From assembly GCA_023957335.1 (NCBI GenBank), contig JAMLHC010000001.1, forward strand, positions 516,017 to 580,016: a stretch of DNA of 64,000 bases, read 5' to 3'. This document shows positions 25,416 through 34,403 of this stretch, one piece after another. The translations under genes and the position numbers were made by a program. The notes under the pieces were generated by a model that saw only the letters and a list, made by a program, of their open reading frames with translations, was not told the origin of the DNA and did no database searches. How positions within the stretch are numbered: the stretch's first letter is position 1; the number at the start of each line of letters is the position of its first letter. Source of the DNA: Bacteroidota bacterium. Lineage in GTDB: Bacteria > Bacteroidota > Bacteroidia > NS11-12g > UBA955.

Positions 25416-26234
25416 ATGAACAGTACACTTAAAATCTTTGCATTGGTAGCTATTACCATATTCTTGGGCTGCAATACCCATCAAGAAAACCCTCAGTCAT
25501 CTGATGCTGCTTTAGAGAAATCTTTTACAGAAAATAATATAAACCCATCGGAAGACAACCCCAACAAAAGCATAGAACGAAAAATCATCAAAGAAGGCAG
25601 TATCAGTTTCGAATCTTCTGATGTAAAAGCTACCAAGTCATTGATTTCCAAAACTCTCTCTGAGTTACACGGTTATTATGCCGATGATAATATTTACGAT
25701 TATGAAGACAAGACAGAATATGCTGTAACCATTCGCATTCCCGCCAATATGTTTGACTCCTTATTAGACAGGATTTCTCAAAATGCAAAAAAAATTGACA
25801 GCAAAAACATAAATACACTTGATGCAACCGAAGAGTTTATTGATATAGAGGCACGTCTGAGAAACAAAAAGGAATTAGAAAATCGATATAAAGAATTAAT
25901 AAAGCAAGCAAGGGGTGTTGATGAGATACTATCCATAGAAAAGGAAATCAACACATTAAGAAGTGACATAGACGCAATGGAAGGCAGATTGAAATATCTC
26001 ACAGACAGAGTTGCATATAGTACCCTTAATGTAACTTTTTATGAGAAAAAAATTCCGGAGTTCGGCTTTGGTTCCAAGGTTGTTAGCGGCATAGTCAACG
26101 GCTGGTCAAATCTGTTGTGGTTTTTGATTGGATTAATCAATTTGTGGCCATTTATGATTTTAATTGGTGGAACAATATTCATTTACAAACGCTATAGACG
26201 TAAGCACAAAAAAATAACAAAAACTAACAATTAA
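25416..26234 (+). CDS. DUF4349 lipoprotein
   Basis: About 272 residues. The signal peptide ends in a lipobox (TIFLGC, Cys near residue 19). The mature part shows the DUF4349 pattern: KIIKEGSISFESSDVKATKS, a long amphipathic coiled coil with RNKKELENRYKELI and EKEINTLRSDIDAMEGRLKYL, then DRVAYSTLNVTFYEK. A C-terminal membrane helix (about residues 228-253) and a very basic tail follow. So the protein is anchored in the membrane at both ends, or tethers the inner membrane to lipid. Function unknown. The ATG at 25416 gives the best lipoprotein signal; earlier TTG/ATG codons are possible. Confidence 0.85.
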   Translation: MNSTLKIFALVAITIFLGCNTHQENPQSSDAALEKSFTENNINPSEDNPNKSIERKIIKEGSISFESSDVKATKSLISKTLSELHGYYADDNIYDYEDKTEYAVTIRIPANMFDSLLDRISQNAKKIDSKNINTLDATEEFIDIEARLRNKKELENRYKELIKQARGVDEILSIEKEINTLRSDIDAMEGRLKYLTDRVAYSTLNVTFYEKKIPEFGFGSKVVSGIVNGWSNLLWFLIGLINLWPFMILIGGTIFIYKRYRRKHKKITKTNN

Positions 26235-26255
26235 GCATGAATCAGAACAGGGAAT

Positions 26256-26855
26256 TTATCTCGTAAAACTTTTAATAAACTTAAGAATATCTTCCCTGCC
26301 TTCGCCCGTAAGCGATGAACAAATGAATTGCTGTGGCAATTCCTCCCAATCTTCTTGCAGAGCTTCATTATATAGTCTCACCGTAACTTCGATTTCTTTG
26401 GGTTTTAATTTATCTGATTTAGTAAAAGCCATCATAAACGGCACCTTGTTGTATGCACACCATTCCATAAAATCCAAGTCAATTGCTTGAGGTTTGTGTC
26501 TAATATCAATCAACAAAAAGACCCCAAACAATTGCTGTCTTTTTTTCAAATAATTTTTAACCAGACCGCTCATTTCCATCCTATTAACCATTGAAGTTTT
26601 GGCGTATCCAAATCCGGGCAGGTCCACCAACATCCAGTTTGTATCTATCTCAAAACACACAATTTGTTTTGTTTTACCGGGTTTTGAGGATGTTAGCGCA
26701 AGTTCTTTTCTGCCGGTCAACATATTGATGAGTGAAGATTTGCCCACATTTGATCTGCCGATAAAAGCAAATTCGGGTTTATGAAAATCCGGCATAATCT
26801 CATAGTTAGGATAAGATGCCTTAAACAAAGCGGTTTGCACTAATTTATCACTCAT
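26256..26855 (-). CDS. engB: Ribosome-biogenesis GTPase EngB/YihA
   Basis: A 199-residue TRAFAC GTPase needed for large-subunit assembly. The G1 P-loop is GRSNVGKSSLIN, G2 lies around SSKPGKTKQ, G3 is VDLPGFGYA and G4 is TKSDKL (in AFTKSDKLKP), with G5 near CSSLTGEG. Size and motifs match EngB/YsxC. It is transcribed divergently from ubiE; -7-like elements on both strands lie in the 75 bases between them. Confidence 0.96.
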   Translation of the reverse strand: MSDKLVQTALFKASYPNYEIMPDFHKPEFAFIGRSNVGKSSLINMLTGRKELALTSSKPGKTKQIVCFEIDTNWMLVDLPGFGYAKTSMVNRMEMSGLVKNYLKKRQQLFGVFLLIDIRHKPQAIDLDFMEWCAYNKVPFMMAFTKSDKLKPKEIEVTVRLYNEALQEDWEELPQQFICSSLTGEGREDILKFIKSFTR

Positions 26856-26885
26856 ATTCGTTCGTAAAAAGGGCGATATAAAGAC

Positions 26886-26893
26886 TATATTTG
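26886..26893 (+). promoter_or_regulatory. -7 element of the ubiE operon
   Basis: TATATTTG on the plus strand, 37 bases before the ubiE ATG. No -33 TTG is seen at the usual distance. Confidence 0.4.
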
Positions 26894-26930
26894 CCCCTCC
26901 AAAATTATTCGTGCAAATATAATTTAATTA

Positions 26931-27671
26931 ATGCAAGAAGCACAAAATACAGTAAAGCCGGACATGTCTTCAGAGCTTGGCAAGAAAGACCAAGTTGTAG
27001 AAATGTTTGATTCGATATCTAAGAGATATGATTTCCTAAATCGTTTTCTTTCTTTGGGTATTGACCAATCATGGAGGAGAAAAGCTATCCAAAGCATTTT
27101 GCCTATTAATCCCAAAAAAATATTAGATGTTGCTACCGGCACAGCCGATCTTGCCATAGCTGCCACCAAATATGCAAAGCCTGAATCCATTACCGGAGTG
27201 GACATTTCTCCCGAAATGTTGAATATTGGTAAAGAAAAAATTACAAAAGCCGGGCTTACGGATATTATTTCTCTTCAAATAGAAGACTCAACTAAATTAT
27301 CATTTGCCGACAATGCTTTTGATGCTGTAACGGTTGGATTTGGAGTACGCAATTTCGAAAATATGCAAGCAGGACTTGCGGAAATATTCAGGGTGATTAA
27401 ACCCGGTGGCATGGTGGCGGTTTTGGAGTTCTCACAACCCACCACAATCATTGTCAAACAATGTTATAACTTTTATTTTAAAACAATTTTACCAACTTGG
27501 GGACGTTTAGTTTCAGGGAACAATAGAGCATATTCATATTTACCTGCATCGGTTTTGGCTTTTCCAGACGGACAAAGGTTTTTGGATATTCTTACAAACT
27601 TAGGATTTAAACAATCTAAACAGAAAAAATTAACTTTTGGGATTTGCAGTCTATACACCGCTATAAAATAA
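26931..27671 (+). CDS. ubiE: Demethylmenaquinone methyltransferase
   Basis: A 246-residue SAM-dependent methyltransferase of the UbiE/MenG family, making menaquinone from demethylmenaquinone. It has VVEMFDSISKRYDFLNRFLSLGIDQSWRRK, the SAM motif ILDVATGTADLAIAA, GVDISPEMLNIG and the later FGVRNFENMQAGLAEIFRVIKPGG. Menaquinone is the expected quinone in this phylum, so MenG would also be a proper name. The end overlaps the start of porT by 28 bases, a conserved neighbour pair in Bacteroidota. Confidence 0.95.
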   Translation: MQEAQNTVKPDMSSELGKKDQVVEMFDSISKRYDFLNRFLSLGIDQSWRRKAIQSILPINPKKILDVATGTADLAIAATKYAKPESITGVDISPEMLNIGKEKITKAGLTDIISLQIEDSTKLSFADNAFDAVTVGFGVRNFENMQAGLAEIFRVIKPGGMVAVLEFSQPTTIIVKQCYNFYFKTILPTWGRLVSGNNRAYSYLPASVLAFPDGQRFLDILTNLGFKQSKQKKLTFGICSLYTAIK

Positions 27672-28363
27672 TCTTCTGTTGCCTGCTGCTGTTGCCGGTA
27701 TACAATGCACATGCACAATGGTTTAAACGTACCTTAGGAGGAGAAATTGACCCTTTGCGTTATGAAAGAGCTCCTTTTCACATGGGCTTTTCCATTGTCG
27801 GAGATTATGGCAAATTCAAGATTGTACCGGTAGAAAGTTTGCTCAGTCAAGATTCTTTGCTTAGCATTCGTACCCAAGGCTTCCCGGGTATTGGATTTGG
27901 TGGAATTATGAACTTGCGTTTGAGCAAACATTGGCATATACGTGCACTGCCTCAACTGAATTTCAATCAACGCAATGTTTTTTTTGAATTTAGAGACAGA
28001 ACTGACATGATTGAAGTTGAGAGTATTACATTTGACATTCCTGTGTTAATCAAATACCAAGGAACTCGACACAATAACTACAATATGTATGTGATTGGAG
28101 GCGTGCGTCCTTCGCATGATTTTTCTGCAAAACAAGACAAACAGCGCGGACCGCTTATCAAGCAGGTTGCACTCAGAAAACAATCCATTTCCTATGAATT
28201 CGGGTTTGGTTTTGATATTTACACCACATATTTCAAATTTTCTCCCGAAATCAAAATGAGTAATTCTATTACCAATGTGATTTCCAAAGATTCGTATATC
28301 TATAATGGCTCTATCAATTTTCTTCAAACCCGATTATTTCAGATTTCCTTTCACTTTGAATAA
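27644..28363 (+). CDS. porT: PorT family outer membrane beta-barrel protein (type IX secretion)
   Basis: A 239-residue protein with signal peptide (KIIFCCLLLLPVYNAHAQ) and a barrel-like mature part: GFPGIGFGGIMNLRLSKHWHIRALPQLNFNQR in part, SITFDIPVLIKYQG, MYVIGGVRPSHDFSAK and a C-terminal aromatic end FQISFHFE. PorT (SprT) is required for secretion by the type IX system, and its place just after ubiE is typical of the phylum, which supports the call. The start is TTG at 27644 inside ubiE, because no ATG precedes the signal peptide. It is followed with no gap by tgt. Confidence 0.88.
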   Translation: MQSIHRYKIIFCCLLLLPVYNAHAQWFKRTLGGEIDPLRYERAPFHMGFSIVGDYGKFKIVPVESLLSQDSLLSIRTQGFPGIGFGGIMNLRLSKHWHIRALPQLNFNQRNVFFEFRDRTDMIEVESITFDIPVLIKYQGTRHNNYNMYVIGGVRPSHDFSAKQDKQRGPLIKQVALRKQSISYEFGFGFDIYTTYFKFSPEIKMSNSITNVISKDSYIYNGSINFLQTRLFQISFHFE

Positions 28364-29482
28364 ATGAAATTTACGCTTACCCATTCCTTGTCTGACAGCC
28401 ATGCCAGAGCCGGCACTATCGAAACGGCACATGGAATTATCAACACTCCTGTTTTTATGCCGGTGGGTACACAAGCTACTGTCAAAGGTATTTACAGAGA
28501 ACAGCTAAGCGATGATTTAAAAGCCAAAATTATACTTGGAAACACCTACCATATTTATCTCAGACCCGGAATAGAAATCATCAAACAAGCAGGTGGACTT
28601 CATCGGTTTATCGGATGGGAGAATGCAATGCTCACAGACAGTGGAGGATTTCAGGTGTATTCACTTTCAGCAAATAGAAAACTCAAAGAAGAAGGAGCTG
28701 ATTTCAAGTCACATATTGACGGCTCAAAACACTTTTTCACTCCTGAAAATGTGATGGATATTCAGAGAGCCATAGGAGCTGATATTATAATGGCTTTTGA
28801 CGAATGTGCACCCTATCCTTGCGACTATGACTATGCAGAAAAGAGCATGGAACTCACCCATCGTTGGCTCAAAAGGTGCATTACGCGTTTTGATAACACT
28901 GAACCTCTTTACGGATATAATCAAACGCTTTTCCCCATAGTACAAGGCAGCACCTATCCTGATTTGAGAAAACGTTCAGCCGAATTCATTGCTTCGTGCG
29001 ACAGACCCGGCAATGCAATTGGGGGTGTATCAGTTGGCGAGCCAACAGAATTAATGTATGAAATTACCGAAACTGTTTGTGCTATTCTGCCTAAAGACAA
29101 ACCTCGTTATTTGATGGGAGTTGGCAAACCCGAAAATATTTTGGAAGGTATCTCTATGGGTGTTGATATGTTTGACTGTGTAATGCCTACACGCAACGGC
29201 AGAAACGGTACTGTTTTTACAAGCGAAGGGATTATCAACCTAAAAAACACAAAATGGAAAGATGATTTTTCTGCGTTAGACCCCATATTAACACCGGAAT
29301 ACAGCAAAGCTTATATCAAACATCTTTGCATGGCGCAAGAAATGCTCTTTGCGATGGTGGCAAGTATGCAAAACCTCAGACTCTATATGTGGCTTATGGA
29401 AAATGCCAGAGAAAAAATAAAAGATGGTACTTTTGAGAGTTGGAAAAGACAAATTTTACCCAAACTGACAAGAAAATTATAG
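28364..29482 (+). CDS. tgt: tRNA-guanine transglycosylase (zinc cysteines absent)
   Basis: A 372-residue Tgt that exchanges G34 of certain tRNAs for a queuine precursor. Catalytic Asp motifs are present: MLTDSGGFQV (Asp near 92) and GVDMFDCVMPTRNGRNG. FDECAPYPCDYDYA and the GGVSVGEP loop are typical. The usual C-terminal CxCxxC zinc ligands are missing: the matching segment reads LDPILTPEYSKAYIKHLCMAQ, retaining only the His-containing 'AYIKHL'. The gene starts one base after the porT stop, so the two are coupled. Confidence 0.94.
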   Translation: MKFTLTHSLSDSHARAGTIETAHGIINTPVFMPVGTQATVKGIYREQLSDDLKAKIILGNTYHIYLRPGIEIIKQAGGLHRFIGWENAMLTDSGGFQVYSLSANRKLKEEGADFKSHIDGSKHFFTPENVMDIQRAIGADIIMAFDECAPYPCDYDYAEKSMELTHRWLKRCITRFDNTEPLYGYNQTLFPIVQGSTYPDLRKRSAEFIASCDRPGNAIGGVSVGEPTELMYEITETVCAILPKDKPRYLMGVGKPENILEGISMGVDMFDCVMPTRNGRNGTVFTSEGIINLKNTKWKDDFSALDPILTPEYSKAYIKHLCMAQEMLFAMVASMQNLRLYMWLMENAREKIKDGTFESWKRQILPKLTRKL

Positions 29483-29486
29483 CCAA

Positions 29487-30566
29487 ATGCTTAAAAGGAT
29501 TGACAAGTACATCATCAAAACTTTTCTTACCACATTCTTGGTAACCTTGGGGCTATTCAGCATCATTATTATTGTATTTGATATAGGAGAAAAACTGGAT
29601 GATTTTATTACCAATAAAGCACCTGTAAAAGAGATTATTGTTAATTATTATTTCAACTTTATTCCGCAAATCATGAATATGTTTAGTCCCATATTTGTGT
29701 TTGTTTCGGTCATCTTTTTCACTTCCAAAATGGCACAACGCACTGAAATTGTTGCCATTCTTGCATCCGGTGTTTCATACAAAAGATTTTTAAGACCTTA
29801 TATATACACTGCCTTGATATTGGGTGTACTCTCATACTTTCTCAACGGCTGGATTATTCCTCATGCAGACAAAAAGCGAGCAGCATTTGAAAACACATAC
29901 ACTCGCAATAAATTCCATTCTCGTTCCGGCATTCACCGCCAAATCAAGCCTGATGTTTTTTTGTCCATTGACTGGTTCAGCCAATACGACAGCTCCGGCA
30001 CAAATGTTACCTTAGAACAATATAAAAACGGGCAACTGATTTCCAAAACGTATGCACGCAGAATGAGTTTTAATTATGGTGCGGAGAAATGGCAATTACA
30101 AGATGTTTTTTCACGTGAATATAACAAAGACGGCAGTCAGACCATTCACAGCTACAACACCTTAGATACTGCTATTCAATTTGATCCCTCAGACTTTTTC
30201 TTAAGGGTAGAAGATTTACAAACTTTTGACAACAACGAACTCACCAAGATTATTCACGCTGAACAAGAAAGAGGCTCAGAGAATGTATATTTATATACAA
30301 CAGAAAAGTACAGACGCATGGCATCTCCCTTTTCTACTTTTATTCTGACCATCATCGGAGTTTGTGTTTCATCCAAAAAAACACGTGGAGGAATCGGTGT
30401 CAGCCTTGGGATTGGAATAGGTTTGAGTTTCAGTTTTTTGTTTATCGTGCAATTTTTTAACAGTTATGGCGCAACAGGCTTGCTTAGTGCCCCGCTTGCA
30501 GTCTCCATTCCCAACATATTATATTTAGGTATTGCCTGGATATTATATAAAAAAGTACAAAAATAG
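29487..30566 (+). CDS. LptF/LptG family permease
   Basis: A 359-residue YjgP/YjgQ-type permease of the lipopolysaccharide export ABC transporter. N-terminal helices (about residues 12-32, 55-80, 98-118) are followed by a periplasmic domain (about 125-265) and three C-terminal helices. The motif TEIVAILASGVSYKRFLRP, facing LptB, and SPIFVFVSVIFFTSKMAQR are characteristic. Whether it is the LptF or LptG counterpart cannot be told. It follows tgt by four bases. In function it connects with the OstA-like protein at 13858-15369. Confidence 0.9.
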   Translation: MLKRIDKYIIKTFLTTFLVTLGLFSIIIIVFDIGEKLDDFITNKAPVKEIIVNYYFNFIPQIMNMFSPIFVFVSVIFFTSKMAQRTEIVAILASGVSYKRFLRPYIYTALILGVLSYFLNGWIIPHADKKRAAFENTYTRNKFHSRSGIHRQIKPDVFLSIDWFSQYDSSGTNVTLEQYKNGQLISKTYARRMSFNYGAEKWQLQDVFSREYNKDGSQTIHSYNTLDTAIQFDPSDFFLRVEDLQTFDNNELTKIIHAEQERGSENVYLYTTEKYRRMASPFSTFILTIIGVCVSSKKTRGGIGVSLGIGIGLSFSFLFIVQFFNSYGATGLLSAPLAVSIPNILYLGIAWILYKKVQK

Positions 30567-30634
30567 CTTCGACAGATTCCAAATAATTGCTTGGAAATTG
30601 CAACTTGGCACAGAGTATTTGATTAATTTTTTCA

Positions 30635-30642
30635 TATTTTTG
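30635..30642 (+). promoter_or_regulatory. -7 element of efp
   Basis: TATTTTTG, 28 bases upstream of the efp ATG. TTG triplets at 30605 and 30619 are at the wrong distances (27 and 13 bases), so the -33 is uncertain. Confidence 0.4.
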
Positions 30643-30669
30643 CACTCCAATTTTTAACCAGAACCTATT

Positions 30670-31230
30670 ATGGCAAAAGCATCAGACTTATCTAACGGAG
30701 CCATCATCCGTTTCAATGGCGAACTGTACCAGATTACTGAATTTATTCACAGAACGCCCGGCAACCTGCGTGCATTCTATCAAGCAAAAATGAAAAACCT
30801 GCTTTCAGGCAAATCAGCAGAATATCGTTTTGGCACAGATGAAGCTGTTGAAATGGTGAGAGTAGAAGTGCGTGAATTGCAATACTTATACAAAGATGGC
30901 AACAGTCTTGTGTGCATGGACAACGAAACTTTCGAGCAAATCTACATTCCTGAAACCATGTTTGGCGACACTGCTTCATTCATGAAAGAAGAGATGAAAG
31001 TACTTGCTTCTTTTGAAGGTGATAGAGTTATCTCCGCAACCGGACCGAACCACGTGGAATTGGTTATTACTTATACCGAACCGGGCATTAAAGGCGACAC
31101 TGCTACCAACACTTTAAAACCGGCAACACTCGAAACCGGTGCACAAGTAATGGTTCCACTTTTCTGCGATGAAGGTCAAAAAGTAAAAATAGATACCCGC
31201 ACAGGTCAATACGTTGAAAGGGTTAAGTAA
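30670..31230 (+). CDS. efp: Elongation factor P (unusual tip loop)
   Basis: A 186-residue EF-P with three beta-barrel domains, rescuing ribosomes stalled at polyproline. Domain 1 contains SNGAIIRFNGELYQITEF, domain 3 ends with DTRTGQYVERVK. The tip loop, which carries the modified Lys in E. coli (PGKGQAF) and the rhamnosylated Arg in other bacteria, here reads TPGNLRAF: Asn at residue 32 replaces the Lys and an Arg lies two residues later. So the standard beta-lysylation and the known rhamnosylation position are not available as such. It starts the unit efp - ureohydrolase - cysteine desulfurase - dprA - HhH protein. Confidence 0.96.
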   Translation: MAKASDLSNGAIIRFNGELYQITEFIHRTPGNLRAFYQAKMKNLLSGKSAEYRFGTDEAVEMVRVEVRELQYLYKDGNSLVCMDNETFEQIYIPETMFGDTASFMKEEMKVLASFEGDRVISATGPNHVELVITYTEPGIKGDTATNTLKPATLETGAQVMVPLFCDEGQKVKIDTRTGQYVERVK

Positions 31231-31242
31231 TTCATTTTCACA

Positions 31243-32142
31243 ATGAAAGTATTAGGCACAGAAGATAATTTTCTTGGGATAGAAGACCCGAGTTTGTATC
31301 AATATGACTCCAGCAAGGTACTCATTCAGTCTTTCCCTTATGAGCATACTTCATCCTATTTGCAAGGCTCAAACATTGGACCTGAAGAGATCTTGAAGGC
31401 TTCGCACTATGTTGAATTTTATGATGAAGAGACTGACCACGAAGCATTCCGAAAAACAGGTATCTGTACCTTAGTCCCTTATGAAATCGGAGGCAGAGTA
31501 AATAAAGAAGCCATTGATTTTTTGTATCAACAAACCAAAGTTCATATTGGAAACGGTAAATTTGTAGTAACCCTTGGGGCAGAACATTCTATAGCTGTTT
31601 CTATGGTAAAGGCTTACCAAGATAAATATCCGAATCTTAAATGTTTACAGATTGATGCACACTCCGATTTAAGACAAGCATATCAAGACAACCCATACTC
31701 GCATGCAAGTGCGCTGGCAAGAGTCTTTGATTTGGGAGTTCCGCTCACACAAGTGGGTATCAGGGCTCAGTGCATTGAAGAATCTCAACTCATAAAGAAT
31801 AATCCCGACAAAATCCATACATGGTATGCACACATGGTACACAGCACTCCTAATTGGATAGATAGAGTTGTGGATACACTCCAAGGTGCGCCTGTTTATA
31901 TAACCATTGATGCAGACGGGTTCGACCCGGCTGTAATGCCTGCAGTTGGCACAGCTGAACCAAACGGATTGAGCTGGCATCAGGGAACTCAGTTATTAAA
32001 AAAAGTAGCCGAAAAATGTAATGTAGTAGGTTTTGACATTGTTGAAATTGCACCTAAAGAAGGTGAAATCCTCACTCAGTTCAACTGTGCCAAATTGCTT
32101 TATAAATTCATTTCCTATTTGTCTTTTTACAACAAAATCTAA
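31243..32142 (+). CDS. Agmatinase/arginase family ureohydrolase
   Basis: A 299-residue binuclear manganese hydrolase of the ureohydrolase family. Metal ligands are visible in TLGAEHSIA (His), LQIDAHSDLRQAY (Asp, His, Asp) and ITIDADGFDPA (two Asp), with the conserved SHASALARV and VVGFDIVEIAP. The pattern is that of agmatinase-like enzymes rather than arginase, but the substrate is not certain. It follows efp by 12 bases and precedes the cysteine desulfurase by six, so it is operonic. A second family member lies at 36957-37997. Confidence 0.9.
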   Translation: MKVLGTEDNFLGIEDPSLYQYDSSKVLIQSFPYEHTSSYLQGSNIGPEEILKASHYVEFYDEETDHEAFRKTGICTLVPYEIGGRVNKEAIDFLYQQTKVHIGNGKFVVTLGAEHSIAVSMVKAYQDKYPNLKCLQIDAHSDLRQAYQDNPYSHASALARVFDLGVPLTQVGIRAQCIEESQLIKNNPDKIHTWYAHMVHSTPNWIDRVVDTLQGAPVYITIDADGFDPAVMPAVGTAEPNGLSWHQGTQLLKKVAEKCNVVGFDIVEIAPKEGEILTQFNCAKLLYKFISYLSFYNKI

Positions 32143-32148
32143 TCTGCT

Positions 32149-33303
32149 ATGAAACCGGCAGACAATAGGGTTTACTTTGACAATGCTGCCACCACACCGA
32201 TGGACAGTAGGGTTATCGAGACCATGCAGGCTCTTTTGGCTCATAATTTTGGAAATCCTTCATCCATTCATGCAGAAGGCAGAAAAGCCAAGACCGTACT
32301 TGAACAAGCACGCAAATGCATGGCTAAATTGCTGAATGTATCTACTTCCGAAATTATTTTCACATCCGGTGGAACTGAGGCAGACAACACCGCACTCCGC
32401 ATGGCAGTAAAGTCATTAGGAGTAAAAAATATTATCACCTCCCCAATTGAACATCATGCTGTCTTGCATACACTTGAAGAACTTGAACAAGATGCGAAAA
32501 TTAAAATTCATTGGCTCAAAGTAGATAGTCAAGGCAAAATAGACACAATAGAGCTGCAACAAAAATTGTCACAAAACACCCACTGCTTGGTCAGTTTGAT
32601 GCATGGGAACAACGAAATCGGAACCATGAATGACCTTGTAGAAATCGGCAATATTTGCAAGCAAAATAACGCCCTTTTCCATTCAGACACTGTTCAAACG
32701 ATAGGTCATTACCCTATTGACTTAGGCGCACTCAACATAGATTTTGCAGCAGGTTCTGCACATAAATTTAACGGACCCAAGGGCGTAGGATTTTTGTATG
32801 TTGCAAAAAAGCACAAAATCTCTCCCTTCATTACCGGTGGCAACCAAGAACGAGGATATAGAGCAGGCACCGAAAACATAGCCGGTATCGCAGGAATGGC
32901 TAAGGCACTGGAAGTAGCATTGGCTGAACTCTATTCTGACCGAGTCAGAATCGAAGGTTTGAAAAATACTTTCAAAAAAATGCTGGTTCAAAATTTTTCT
33001 GAAATTAGCTTTGTAGGTGACAACCACAATTCTCTATACACCGTCCTAAACACGTCATTTCCGCCTATTTTGACTGCAGATTTATTTTTATTCCAATTGG
33101 ATTTGCACGGCATTTCGGTGTCTGCAGGCAGCGCATGCGCATCGGGCGCAAACAAAGGCTCGCATGTATTAGAAGCGATTGGTGCTAATCCGAAAAGAAA
33201 CTATATTCGCTTTTCGTTTGGCAAGTACAATACTGCAGAAGAACTTGGTCTTGTAATAGAACGCATAAAACAAATATTTAAAGAACAGCAAGCAAGCCAA
33301 TGA
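32149..33303 (+). CDS. Cysteine desulfurase (NifS/IscS-like)
   Basis: A 384-residue PLP enzyme releasing sulfur from cysteine for iron-sulfur or thio-cofactor assembly. It begins VYFDNAATTPMD and shows SSIHAEGRKAK, FTSGGTEADNTALRMA, the PLP lysine in GSAHKFNGPKGVG, and the active-site cysteine loop SAGSACASGANKGSHV. It is of the NifS/IscS group (class I), not SufS. The stop overlaps dprA in an ATGA. No scaffold gene accompanies it, so the acceptor is unknown. Confidence 0.93.
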   Translation: MKPADNRVYFDNAATTPMDSRVIETMQALLAHNFGNPSSIHAEGRKAKTVLEQARKCMAKLLNVSTSEIIFTSGGTEADNTALRMAVKSLGVKNIITSPIEHHAVLHTLEELEQDAKIKIHWLKVDSQGKIDTIELQQKLSQNTHCLVSLMHGNNEIGTMNDLVEIGNICKQNNALFHSDTVQTIGHYPIDLGALNIDFAAGSAHKFNGPKGVGFLYVAKKHKISPFITGGNQERGYRAGTENIAGIAGMAKALEVALAELYSDRVRIEGLKNTFKKMLVQNFSEISFVGDNHNSLYTVLNTSFPPILTADLFLFQLDLHGISVSAGSACASGANKGSHVLEAIGANPKRNYIRFSFGKYNTAEELGLVIERIKQIFKEQQASQ

Positions 33304-34403
33304 CACAGGAAGAACTCATGTATGGGATGGCACTCAAAAATGTTCCCAACATTGGCGATAAGTCTGCAAAAAATTTAATTGCCTATTGTGGTTCTGCCGA
33401 AGCAGTTTTCAAATCAAAAAAAAGTACCCTGCTCAAAATACCGGATATCGGTATCAAATCAGCGGAATCCATTGCCGGATATCGCGAATTTGACAAAATC
33501 ACACAAGAAATTGAATTTGCGCAAAGCAAGGACATCAACATCTATTTCTATTTTGACAAAGAATATCCTCAAAGGCTCAAAGACTGCAACGATTCGCCCC
33601 TTTTTATTTTTGTCAAAGGAAACACCAATCTCAATGCTCAAAAAGTTTTGGCAGTTGTAGGCACCAGAAACGCCACTCAATACGGTAAGGATTTCTGTTA
33701 TTCCTTAGGACAAGCGCTGAATGGCACAGGTTGTTTGATTGTGAGCGGACTTGCATTTGGAATCGACACCCATGCACACAAAGAAGCACTGAAAGCTCAT
33801 TTACCTACGGTTGCTGTATTGGGACACGGACTCAAGACTATTTCACCTCCGCGCAATCGCAACCTTGCTAAAGAAATATTAGACTCAGAGGGGGCACTTA
33901 TAACAGAATTCTTATCTGAAGAACCACCCAATCCTGAAAATTTTCCGCAACGAAACCGCATAGTAGCAGGCATGTGTGACGGGCTAATCATTGTAGAGAG
34001 CGGAATCAGAGGCGGTTCTATGATTACAGCCGAACTTGCATGGGGATATGACCGTGAAATCTACGCACTGCCGGGTAGAATCAATGATGTGCATTCATTG
34101 GGATGCAATAGGCTCATAAGCACTAACAAAGCCATGAGCATTGAAAATGCCGAAAAACTGGTTGAATACTTAGGGTGGAATCAACAAGGACAAGCAAAAA
34201 AATTACCGGTCAATATAGAACAAAACCTGAGTGAACTTGAAAGAAAAATATTCAACTTGATGCGTTCAGGCGAAAAGCATATTGACAACTTATCTGCAGA
34301 AGCAGGTATGGGGCTTAGTAATTTATCTATGTTGCTGTTAGACCTTGAATTTAAAGGTATTATAGTTTCACTGCCAGGCAAAGTCTATAAATTGCGTGCC
34401 TGA
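33300..34403 (+). CDS. dprA: DNA-processing protein DprA
   Basis: A 367-residue DprA/Smf that loads RecA on incoming single-stranded DNA in natural transformation. N-terminal helix-hairpin-helix region (about residues 1-65, NVPNIGDKSAKNLIAY and IPDIGIKSAESIA) precedes the Rossmann-like core with KVLAVVGTRNATQYG, SGLAFGIDTHAHKEAL, FPQRNRIVAGMCDGLIIVE and RGGSMITAELAWG. A C-terminal winged-helix domain follows. It overlaps both its neighbours by one to four bases and is linked to the HhH protein next to it, suggesting a competence-related pair. Confidence 0.95.
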   Translation: MTQEELMYGMALKNVPNIGDKSAKNLIAYCGSAEAVFKSKKSTLLKIPDIGIKSAESIAGYREFDKITQEIEFAQSKDINIYFYFDKEYPQRLKDCNDSPLFIFVKGNTNLNAQKVLAVVGTRNATQYGKDFCYSLGQALNGTGCLIVSGLAFGIDTHAHKEALKAHLPTVAVLGHGLKTISPPRNRNLAKEILDSEGALITEFLSEEPPNPENFPQRNRIVAGMCDGLIIVESGIRGGSMITAELAWGYDREIYALPGRINDVHSLGCNRLISTNKAMSIENAEKLVEYLGWNQQGQAKKLPVNIEQNLSELERKIFNLMRSGEKHIDNLSAEAGMGLSNLSMLLLDLEFKGIIVSLPGKVYKLRA

